From NCBI GenBank assembly GCA_002733415.1, contig NVVR01000067.1, forward strand, positions 1 to 37,180: 37,180 bases of DNA, given 5' to 3'. Within the stretch, counting starts at the first letter, position 1. Every line of letters begins with the position of its first letter. Shown here one piece after another: positions 17,000-23,901 of the stretch. A program made the position numbers and the translations under genes. The notes beneath the pieces are model-generated. The model was not told the origin of the DNA. It saw nothing but the letters and a program-made list of their open reading frames with translations, and did no database searches. This DNA is from Kordia sp. Its GTDB lineage: Bacteria; Bacteroidota; Bacteroidia; Flavobacteriales; Flavobacteriaceae.

Positions 17000-17042
17000 A
17001 AACGGTTCGCTAGTTTTGTTAGAAGAACCAGGAACCGTTTTT
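17000..17042 (+). terminator. Intrinsic terminator after the nitronate monooxygenase gene
   Basis: AAACGGTTC (17000-17008) and GAACCGTTT (17032-17040) form a 9-bp stem with a 23-base loop, followed by T's. It lies between convergent genes. Confidence 0.75.
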
Positions 17043-17070
17043 AGATTGCTTTTAAAAAGATAGGAATTCA

Positions 17071-18482
17071 CTAATTCTTTTTTATAAGCTTAAATGTTTT
17101 TTTAGTTGTTTGAGTTTTAACTTCAACAAAGTATAAACCATTGTTTCCTTTTATATCAATATTTAATTGGGAAACATTATTCTTTTTAATAGTACGTATT
17201 AATTGTCCAGTTATTGAAAAAATCCGAGCAGTTATTTCTGGCACAGAATGATTTAAACGGATAGATATATTTCTGCTTGTAGGATTTGGGAAAAGATGTA
17301 TCATTTCATCTGTAGAAAAAGAATCTTGACTAAGAGTAACCATATTTTCACAGTTAGAGGTTGTAAAGCAGCTTCCGTTACTTATTTCTACAGCATAACT
17401 TCCTGTAGTACTGATTGTAAAACTTTGGTTCGTTTCTCCTGTAATAGGACTATTACTGTTGTTACAATCAATCCACTGGTAACTGTATCCTGAGGCATTA
17501 GCAGTTAAAGTATCTCCAGTTATATTTACAGAATTATCAATTGTATTATCGTTTATTTGTATGCCAAAGTAGCCTTGAATTCCACTTGTTGTAGAAGTAC
17601 TTTGTCCATCTACTAATAAAAAATAGGTAGTATTGGCAGTTAAGCAAATTGAATTAATGGCTTCGTCATTAAGGGTTCCAGAACCATCCCAACTTTCTTG
17701 TATATGTGTTAAGCTTCCGGTACAAGAGCCATTACTTGACTGATATAGTGCTAGTTGTAAATCAAGACTATCACCAATAGGTTGGGGATCACTTTTGGCG
17801 TCAATACTTATAATATTGGTCGTGCTAGTACTAGTAGTAAATTTAAACCAAACTCCTTGATCATTGTTATCTCCCCAAGGTTGAGGTTCTCCAGTATTAG
17901 TAGCGCAGAAATTACCATAATTACTTAAAGCGTTATTTCCTATAGAACCATTAGCAGATAAAGTACCTAAGTTAACGGCATTGCAAATGGTGTCGTATGC
18001 AAGACCAGGTTGCCAAGAGCCCGTAACATAAATGGTAAAATTGATGTCAGCAGTACTAGCCCCGCCAACACTCAAATTATAAGAAGCAAATCCACCTATA
18101 ACTGGAGTTGGAAAATTTTGGCAATTAAGCTCCGGACAACTTTCAGAAAACACACAAGCTGTCCCGTCATCTTCAAAAGCACCTAAACAAATTTGTAGTT
18201 GACTAGGTAAGCCGGGGAAGGGCAGAAAAAAGTTTCATCGTATTGCGTGTTAGGTAAACTACCATAACAAGTACCTGTATCTCCATAATAAGTATAGCCT
18301 TGTCCATGAATTTGAACTTTATAGCGTTCTTCTGGGTTATTATCAAGAAAGCCATCAGTACAGGTGGTAGTACTCGAACCTGAATTAATTTGAACACGAA
18401 CTCTTACTTGTGCCTGAATAACAATAGAAATTAGAAAAAAGAGAATGGATAGTAGTACTCTATTTGAAGAAAATATTTTTAT
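17071..18482 (-). pseudogene. Frameshifted T9SS-tailed surface protein lacking a normal start codon
   Basis: The reading frame is split. From 18482 the minus strand codes KIFSSNRVLLSILFFLISIVI-QAQ, a good signal peptide, and continues to QYDETFF before stopping at 18183. The rest (FLPFPGLPSQLQICLGAFEDDG ... to 17071) is in the -1 frame, open from 18234. The frames meet in a T6 run (18226-18231); one more T restores a protein of about 470 residues. The codon where Met is expected (18482-18480) is ATA, and no in-frame ATG, GTG or TTG is available. Downstream are a beta-rich domain (YDTICNAVNLG ... NDQGVWFKF), an Ig-like module (YQWIDCNNSNSPITGETNQS) close to that of the gene at 9732, and a T9SS sorting domain (IHLFPNPTSRNISI ... 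GLYFVEVKTQ). It is probably a decaying gene; the ligand is unknown. Confidence 0.75.
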
Positions 18483-18501
18483 ATGGGGTGACAGTTGAGG
18501 A

Positions 18502-18509
18502 CAAAGATA
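18502..18509 (-). promoter_or_regulatory. -7 element upstream of the frameshifted gene
   Basis: The minus strand reads TATCTTTG (TAnnTTTG), 19 bases before the ATA codon at 18482. The promoter element is intact although the coding sequence is damaged. No TTG at the right distance was found. Confidence 0.4.
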
Positions 18510-18622
18510 CTATTAATTTATTGATGATGGGATAGTTGATTTTTGATTATAATTTGCAGAATAATATCTTTTTTCATTTCGGAAGAGCCATTAAAAACAG
18601 TAATAGATAAGTTATTCGAATA

Positions 18623-18919
18623 TTAAACTAAACTATCCAATTTATCAACACTCCAAGCCTCTGGTTTAGCGTTGAACATAGGTTTGGTTACTGCCCATAT
18701 TCCTTGAAATAATTCAGAGTGCCTGTAGTTGTTTAATGCATCTTCATTATCCCAATAACTATAGGTGAAAAATACATTTTTAGCATGCTTGTCATTATAC
18801 AACTCTAAAAACTGACAGCCAGGAAAATTTCTAATAGAAAGTTTTTGTTTGTTAAAGTTAGAAAGGAATGCTGCAATTTTATCTTCTTGTAAACTTAACT
18901 TGACGATGCGTACTAACAT
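18623..18919 (-). CDS. Antibiotic biosynthesis monooxygenase (ABM)-domain protein
   Basis: A 98-residue single-domain protein of the ABM ferredoxin-like fold. It begins MLVRIVKLSLQEDKIAAFLSNF and has the typical SIRNFPGCQFLELYNDKHAKNVFFTYSYWDNEDALNNYRHSELF core, with the FFTYSYWDNEDALNNYR strand-helix unit diagnostic of the family. Members include quinone monooxygenases and haem-degrading enzymes, but many have no known activity. The gene starts 6 bases after the stop of the SAM hydrolase gene upstream, so the two are cotranscribed. Confidence 0.82.
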   Translation of the reverse strand: MLVRIVKLSLQEDKIAAFLSNFNKQKLSIRNFPGCQFLELYNDKHAKNVFFTYSYWDNEDALNNYRHSELFQGIWAVTKPMFNAKPEAWSVDKLDSLV

Positions 18920-18925
18920 AAATAT

Positions 18926-19765
18926 TTATTTTTTTTCAAAAAATGTAACAGAAACACTATCTCTGTAGCTAATTCCTAAAAGGGTAGAAGCGCCACCAGC
19001 AGTTTCTAAGCTACTTTTATATAATGCAATTTCTAAATGAGTATTGGAATTGTAAAGTGCAATTTTTTTTCCCTCATTCATTCTTTTCTCTTTAGGCGCA
19101 TCGTAATTTACAAAGGCTCCATAAGAATTATATACGGTATCAAAAACAAAATTACGAACAGTTACTTTAAATTGTCGCCCCTTTGCAATTCGAGTAATTA
19201 ATTCTTTAGAAAGGTTAGTAATAATATTCCCGTAATTATCAATGTATTGTATATGTCCAACAATAATGGTTTCGTCAGGGTTAATAACAGGCGTTATATT
19301 AGTTACTTCCTTGAGCTTGTGAAACGGTCGACCGATAACATCTAAATTTCCACCTCTAGCTATGTGACAGGCAACTTTAGCAAAAACAGTTTTTACAGGA
19401 AAATTATCATGCAAATCTTGATGCGTAGTAATCTCAATAAGCTTCTCAGGATGCTTAGTTGTGTTTAAAACAGATAAAATTCCGTTGTTTGCACATATAA
19501 AATAGTGCCCGTCCAATAACATTGCTAAATGTTGTGTCTCGCTATTCAGTTCAGAATCAATGCCTATGATGTGAATTGTTCCTTTCGGGAAGTTTTGATA
19601 TGTATTTTTTATAATATAACTCGCCTCGTTATAATTAAAAGGTGTAACTTTATGAGAGACATCAACAATGGTTATTTCTGGTATTTCTGAATAAATAACA
19701 CCTTTAACCGCAGCGACATAATGGTCTTTTAATCCAAAATCTGTTGTTAAGGTAATTATTGCCAT
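18926..19765 (-). CDS. SAM hydroxide adenosyltransferase / SAM hydrolase (DUF62)
   Basis: A 279-residue cytoplasmic enzyme of the DUF62 family, which splits S-adenosyl-L-methionine with water into adenosine and L-methionine and is related to fluorinase and chlorinase. The N-terminal domain starts IITLTTDFGLKDHYVAAVKGVI, with Asp8 (TTDFG) the conserved family aspartate. Further motifs are VDVSHKVTPFNYNEASYII, HIIGIDSELN, YFICANNGILS and FAKVACHIARGG. The C-terminal barrel has VGHIQYIDNYGNIITNL. Absence of the long loop found in fluorinase favours hydrolase over halogenase activity. It is divergent from phoH, across an AT-rich dyad, and cotranscribed with the ABM gene. Confidence 0.9.
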   Translation of the reverse strand: MAIITLTTDFGLKDHYVAAVKGVIYSEIPEITIVDVSHKVTPFNYNEASYIIKNTYQNFPKGTIHIIGIDSELNSETQHLAMLLDGHYFICANNGILSVLNTTKHPEKLIEITTHQDLHDNFPVKTVFAKVACHIARGGNLDVIGRPFHKLKEVTNITPVINPDETIIVGHIQYIDNYGNIITNLSKELITRIAKGRQFKVTVRNFVFDTVYNSYGAFVNYDAPKEKRMNEGKKIALYNSNTHLEIALYKSSLETAGGASTLLGISYRDSVSVTFFEKK

Positions 19766-19787
19766 TAATATATTGTTGAATGTTAGG

Positions 19788-19815
19788 TTTGCCTTGGCAA
19801 AATTGCGTAATTTTG
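19788..19815 (+). promoter_or_regulatory. phoH promoter within a dyad facing the SAM hydrolase gene
   Basis: TTTG (19788-19791), a 16-base spacer and TAATTTTG (19808-19815) resemble a flavobacterial promoter, with a slightly short spacer. CAAAATT (19798-19804) and AATTTTG (19809-19815) form a dyad whose other strand reads CAATTTTG, one base from the -7 consensus, so a back-to-back promoter for the minus-strand operon is possible. Confidence 0.45.
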
Positions 19816-19868
19816 TGGAGTAAATCTAATGAAATTTTAGTTAATTTTTAACAAAAAACCTTTAGCAT

Positions 19869-20819
19869 TTGAAAGAACTTATATTTGAACTTACCGAGAT
19901 TAATCCGAGAGAATTCTGCGGAGAACAAAACACCAATATTGCTTCTTTAAAAAAATATTTTCCAAAGCTTAAAATTGTAGCTAGAGGAAATAAAATTAAA
20001 GCCATTGGTGGGGAAGAAATTTTAGAAGAATTTGATAAACGTATGCGCATGTTAGTGCAACATTTTACCAAGTATAATAAAATTGATGAAAATATAATAG
20101 AAAGAGTACTTAGCTCAAACGGGGAAGAAGATATCCTAACTGCAAAGGGTAGTGATGGTGTTTTGGTTCACGGAGTTGGTGGTAAAATGATTAAAGCGCA
20201 GTCAGTAAATCAACGAAAGTTAGTAACTATGTCAACTAAAAATGATATGGTATTTGCTGTAGGCCCTGCGGGAACAGGTAAAACATATACTGCGGTTGCA
20301 TTGGCGGTAAAAGCCTTAAAAGCAAAAGAAGTAAAAAAAATTATACTTACCCGACCGGCAATTGAAGCAGGAGAAAAATTAGGTTTTTTACCTGGTGATA
20401 TGAGAGAAAAATTAGATCCGTACATGCAGCCTTTATATGATGCATTACGTGATATGATTCCGGCTGAGAAGTTAGAATCACATCTTGAAAAAGGAATCAT
20501 ACAAATTGCTCCTTTGGCATTTATGAGAGGAAGGACTTTGGATAATGCCTTTGTAATTTTAGATGAAGCACAAAATACCACAAGAGCACAAATGAAAATG
20601 TTCTTAACACGTATGGGGAAAAATGCGCGTTTTGTCATTACTGGAGATCCTGGTCAAATAGATTTGCCAAGAAGAACAGTATCTGGATTAAAAGAAGCTT
20701 TATTAGTACTGAAAGGGGTTCCTGGAATCGGATTCATTTATTTAGATGATAAAGATGTTATTAGACATAAATTAGTTAAAAAAGTTATTATAGCATATAA
20801 AAATTTAGAAAACGAATAA
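19869..20819 (+). CDS. phoH: PhoH-family ATPase
   Basis: A 316-residue cytoplasmic P-loop ATPase of the PhoH/PhoL group, linked in other bacteria to RNA handling and stress; its exact substrate is unsettled. Residues 1-100 form the N-terminal KH-like region (LFPKL-type segment [18 protein letters not shown]). Walker A is GPAGTGKT at 132-139, [21 protein letters not shown] follows, Walker B is [11 protein letters not shown], and the sensor is [12 protein letters not shown]. The start is TTG at 19869, because the conserved N-terminus ([15 protein letters not shown]) begins exactly there and no ATG is near. It is divergent from the SAM hydrolase gene and lies upstream of purC, with a perfect 19-bp hairpin between. 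Confidence 0.93.
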   Translation: MKELIFELTEINPREFCGEQNTNIASLKKYFPKLKIVARGNKIKAIGGEEILEEFDKRMRMLVQHFTKYNKIDENIIERVLSSNGEEDILTAKGSDGVLVHGVGGKMIKAQSVNQRKLVTMSTKNDMVFAVGPAGTGKTYTAVALAVKALKAKEVKKIILTRPAIEAGEKLGFLPGDMREKLDPYMQPLYDALRDMIPAEKLESHLEKGIIQIAPLAFMRGRTLDNAFVILDEAQNTTRAQMKMFLTRMGKNARFVITGDPGQIDLPRRTVSGLKEALLVLKGVPGIGFIYLDDKDVIRHKLVKKVIIAYKNLENE

Positions 20820-20830
20820 ACAAATAACTT

Positions 20831-20875
20831 ATACCTCTTTAACTTTTATACGTCACATAAAAGTTAAAGAGGTAT
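20831..20875 (+). promoter_or_regulatory. Perfect 19-bp hairpin between phoH and purC
   Basis: ATACCTCTTTAACTTTTAT (20831-20849) is repeated in perfect inversion at 20857-20875 around a 7-base loop. It starts 12 bases after the phoH stop and ends 17 bases before the purC ATG. No T-run follows, so it may be a terminator, an RNA processing site or a leader control structure. Confidence 0.7.
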
Positions 20876-20892
20876 TATTACTACAAACAGCA

Positions 20893-21840
20893 ATGAATAC
20901 TACTATTAATGACACAAATTTTAATTTTCCAAAACAAAAAAATGTTTATAAAGGGAAGGTTAGAGAAGTTTACAATATTGATAATGAAAAATTAGTGATG
21001 ATTGCATCTGACAGATTATCTGCTTTTGATGTAATTATGCCAAAGCAAATTCCTTATAAAGGACAAATTTTGAATCAGATTGCAGCTAAAATGATGCATG
21101 AAACTAAGGATATTGTTCCTAACTGGATTCTTGCTACACCAGATCCTAACGTTGCAGTTGGGTATTTATGTGAGCCATTTAAAGTTGAAATGGTTATTCG
21201 CGGGTATTTAGCGGGTCATGCTGCCAGAGAATATAAATTAGGGAAGAGGACTTTATGTGGAGTAGGCTTATCTGATGGATTAAAAGAAAATGATAAATTG
21301 CCAATGCCAATTATTACGCCTTCTACTAAAGCGGATAATGGAGAACATGATGAGGACATTTCTAGAGAAGCAATTTTAGCGAATGGAATCGTGTCTAAAG
21401 AGGATTATGAAGTATTGGAAAAATATACACAAGCTTTATTTCAACGAGGAACTGAAATCGCTGCCAAGAGAGGCTTGATTTTAGTAGATACTAAATATGA
21501 GTTTGGTAAAACAGTAGATGGGGAAATTGTATTGATTGATGAGATTCATACACCAGATTCTTCTCGTTATTTTTATGCTGATGGATTTCAAGCACGTCAA
21601 GATGCTAATGAAACACAAAAACAATTGTCTAAAGAATTTGTGAGACAATGGTTAATTGAAAATGGATTTCAAGGAAAAGACGGGCAACAAATTCCTGAAA
21701 TGTCTGAAGCAAAAATAACAGAAATATCAGAACGATATATTGAGTTATACGAACAAATTACAGGAGAACAATTTGTAAAAGCAGACTTGAGTAATATTGA
21801 GGAACGTATAGAGAAAAATGTATTGGCATATTTAAGTTAA
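20893..21840 (+). CDS. purC: Phosphoribosylaminoimidazole-succinocarboxamide synthase
   Basis: SAICAR synthetase joins aspartate to CAIR using ATP in de novo purine synthesis. Its 315 residues match the longer class of the enzyme. Motifs are clear: [29 protein letters not shown] near residue 20, [19 protein letters not shown] around 100, [17 protein letters not shown] around 140, and LVDTKYEFG followed by [14 protein letters not shown] around 200-225. The ATG at 20893 is preceded by the leader hairpin. Other pur genes are absent nearby. Confidence 0.97.
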   Translation: MNTTINDTNFNFPKQKNVYKGKVREVYNIDNEKLVMIASDRLSAFDVIMPKQIPYKGQILNQIAAKMMHETKDIVPNWILATPDPNVAVGYLCEPFKVEMVIRGYLAGHAAREYKLGKRTLCGVGLSDGLKENDKLPMPIITPSTKADNGEHDEDISREAILANGIVSKEDYEVLEKYTQALFQRGTEIAAKRGLILVDTKYEFGKTVDGEIVLIDEIHTPDSSRYFYADGFQARQDANETQKQLSKEFVRQWLIENGFQGKDGQQIPEMSEAKITEISERYIELYEQITGEQFVKADLSNIEERIEKNVLAYLS

Positions 21841-21864
21841 AATACTTTATTAAAATTATACTTT

Positions 21865-21894
21865 AAAGGCATCATACATTGATGCCTTTTTTTT
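21865..21894 (+). terminator. Intrinsic terminator of purC
   Basis: AAAGGCATCA and TGATGCCTTT form a 10-bp stem around a 5-base loop, followed by a run of eight T's in all. Confidence 0.92.
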
Positions 21895-21923
21895 GTAGTT
21901 TTAAATCGTTAAAATTATATAAA

Positions 21924-23159
21924 ATGAAAAATATCTTTTTAGGGTTACTGTTAGTGTTATTATTTTCTTGTAAAAAAGACAAGCAAGAAAAAGTTATTGT
22001 TGACAAAGAATTTAAAGTAGGTACCTATAGAGCCTCTTTAGCGATTAAAGATCAGAAAGAACTGCCTTTTGTATTTAAAGTAGATTCTACTAAAAAAATG
22101 ACAATATATAATGCTGAAGAAAAAATATTGGTTGATGATATTAGTATAAAAGGAGATTCTGTTTTTATAAAAATGCCTGTATTTGATGCGAAAATTATAG
22201 CTATAATAAATGAGAAAGGTAATTTAAGAGGGAATTACACAAAAGGTCCTAAAAACTTAAAAGTTCCTTTTGAAGCAATTTATGATGTACACTTCAGGTA
22301 TCCAACCACATCAACTACTCATAATCCTATTGCAGGAAATTGGGAAGTTACTTTTAGTCCTAATACAGAAGATAGTTATAAAGCAAAAGGTGTTTTTAAA
22401 GACGGACCAGACAATAAAATCACTGGTACTTTTTTAACAGAAATAGGTGATTACCGTTTTTTAGAAGGCGTTTTGGATGATGAACGTTTGAGTTTAAGTT
22501 GTTTTGATGGAGCTCATGCATTTTTATTTGATGGTTTAGTTAAAAACGATAGTATAACTTCAGGAATGTTTTATTCTGGAAACCATTATAAAGAACCTTG
22601 GGTTGCTATTAGAAATGACAATTTTGAATTGACTGACCCAAATACATTAACTTTTTTAAAAGAAGGTTATGATAAAATTGAGTTTTCATTTCCTGATTTA
22701 AAAGGGAAACAAGTCAGGTTAAAAGATGATAGATTTAAAAATAAAGCGGTAATTATTCAAATTATGGGAAGCTGGTGCCCAAATTGTTTGGATGAAAGTA
22801 AATACTTAAGTCAGTTTTACAAAGTGAATAAAAGTGCTAATTTAGAAATTGTTGCGTTAGCTTTTGAAAATGCAAAAACAATAGAGAAAGCAACTAGTAA
22901 CTTGAATAGGTTGAAAGAGCGTGTAGGAATAGAGTATCCAATCTTAATAGCACAATATGGTTCAGCTCGGAAGCTACTAGCCGCTGAAAAGTTGCCAATG
23001 TTAAATCACATACGATCTTACCCAACTACAATTTTTATTGATAAAAAAGGAACAGTTCGAAAAATACATACAGGATTCAATGGCCCAGCAACTGGAGAAA
23101 AGTATATTCAGTTCACAAAAGAATTCGAAAATTTTGTAAAGAAGTTAATGGAGGAATAA
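21924..23159 (+). CDS. TlpA-like thioredoxin-fold lipoprotein
   Basis: A 411-residue lipoprotein. The start at 21924 (MKNIFLGLLLVLLFSCKKD) gives a clean signal peptide with lipobox LFSC; the frame is open further upstream, but those codons lie in the purC terminator. The two lysines after the cysteine suggest a periplasm-facing rather than surface-exported lipoprotein. Residues 25-250 are a beta-rich domain without a clear name. About 255-411 are a TlpA/ResA thioredoxin domain: LKGKQVRLKDDRFKNKAVIIQ, active site WCPNC, and cis-proline segment SYPTTIFIDKKG. It should reduce disulphides in exported proteins or cytochromes. A symmetric terminator follows. Confidence 0.88.
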   Translation: MKNIFLGLLLVLLFSCKKDKQEKVIVDKEFKVGTYRASLAIKDQKELPFVFKVDSTKKMTIYNAEEKILVDDISIKGDSVFIKMPVFDAKIIAIINEKGNLRGNYTKGPKNLKVPFEAIYDVHFRYPTTSTTHNPIAGNWEVTFSPNTEDSYKAKGVFKDGPDNKITGTFLTEIGDYRFLEGVLDDERLSLSCFDGAHAFLFDGLVKNDSITSGMFYSGNHYKEPWVAIRNDNFELTDPNTLTFLKEGYDKIEFSFPDLKGKQVRLKDDRFKNKAVIIQIMGSWCPNCLDESKYLSQFYKVNKSANLEIVALAFENAKTIEKATSNLNRLKERVGIEYPILIAQYGSARKLLAAEKLPMLNHIRSYPTTIFIDKKGTVRKIHTGFNGPATGEKYIQFTKEFENFVKKLMEE

Positions 23160-23184
23160 TTTCTGTTTTCATATTAATTCATAA

Positions 23185-23210
23185 AAAAGGCTGTCATATG
23201 ACAGCCTTTT
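23185..23210. terminator. Bidirectional terminator
   Basis: A perfect 26-base palindrome with arms AAAAGGCTGTCAT and ATGACAGCCTTTT lies between convergent genes, with A- and T-tracts on its two sides. Confidence 0.88.
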
Positions 23211-23225
23211 CTGTTCAGTAAAAGA

Positions 23226-23786
23226 TTAACGTTTTTTGTTAATCAAATCTCTTTTTTTAACCCACATGTCTGGTTTCAATTGAAGTATTTTCTTCCCTTT
23301 CTTTTTCATTTTCTCATACTTTTTCATGTTACGATCAATAGCGTCAGACATGTCTTCTTGTAATTGTTCTAATTTAGTGATATCAAATACTTGAGGCATA
23401 TATTTCGTCATCATTTTTTTCATCTGCTTCATTTTGTATTTGTTTTTGTCAACAGGTTTTAGCCTAACAACACCTCCCATTTTAGGTATAACATCTACTA
23501 CGTATCTTTTACCAGCAATTAAATCGGCTTCAATAAAAGATGTATTTGAATATTTAGCCCAAAATACATGTTTACCAGGCTCACATTCATAAATGGTATA
23601 TTTTTGACCAGTGTATTGCCCAATAGCTTTCTCGCCATCAAAATAAGTAAACACTTGATATGGGCCTAAAATTTTGGCCCTAGAGAAAATCACTTGACAT
23701 TTTCCTGAACTCACCGTAGGAATACTCTGAGAAAAAAGAAATGAGGATTGTATTAAAATTAGGATTAATGTTAAATTTTTTATCAT
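23226..23786 (-). CDS. Secreted DUF2846-like protein
   Basis: A 186-residue protein with a signal peptide (1-19, ending LFSQ). Residues 28-95 resemble the DUF2846 beta domain: GKCQVIFSRAKILGPYQVFTYFDGEKAIGQY, then YECEPGKHVFWAKYSNTSFIEADLIAGKRYVVDVIP. The C-terminal 80 residues are strongly basic and helical, with methionine- and lysine-rich stretches (KMKQMKKMMTKYMP; MKKYEKMKKKGKK), an odd tail that may bind anionic surfaces. Function unknown. It is separated by 114 bases, mostly the dispersed repeat, from the transglutaminase-like operon upstream on the same strand. Confidence 0.6.
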   Translation of the reverse strand: MIKNLTLILILIQSSFLFSQSIPTVSSGKCQVIFSRAKILGPYQVFTYFDGEKAIGQYTGQKYTIYECEPGKHVFWAKYSNTSFIEADLIAGKRYVVDVIPKMGGVVRLKPVDKNKYKMKQMKKMMTKYMPQVFDITKLEQLQEDMSDAIDRNMKKYEKMKKKGKKILQLKPDMWVKKRDLINKKR

Positions 23787-23805
23787 AATATATTTTTATT
23801 AGATT

Positions 23806-23901
23806 TAATCCCACCAGTGGGTTTAATTCCTCAAGGCTTGCCTCTAACTACAACTGTTATTGTTAATTATACATCGTGTACTTGCACCGAGGGTATTGAT
23901 T
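23806..23901. repeat. Dispersed intergenic repeat, long copy B
   Basis: Core at 23806-23828 (with CCCACCAGTGGGTTTAATT) and end block at 23859-23901 (with CGTGTACTTGCACCGAGG and TATTGATT) match the copy at 14291. The middle holds CCTCAAGGCTTGCCTC. Its last base is the first base of the stop codon of the neighbouring minus-strand gene (TTA at 23901-23903). Confidence 0.75.

Noticed and set aside
18203..18397. Open frame of 64 codons upstream of the frameshifted surface protein
   Set aside because: It lies in a third frame. The real coding frames here carry the signal peptide (ending at 18183) and the main body (open from 18234), so this one is a shadow.
18926..19765. Possible SAM-dependent halogenase (fluorinase/chlorinase) rather than hydrolase
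   Set aside because: The length and motifs fit DUF62 hydrolases and no fluorinase-type insertion is visible. Neighbours do not suggest natural-product synthesis.
20210..20638. 142-codon frame antisense to phoH
   Set aside because: It is a shadow of the conserved PhoH ATPase core on the other strand.
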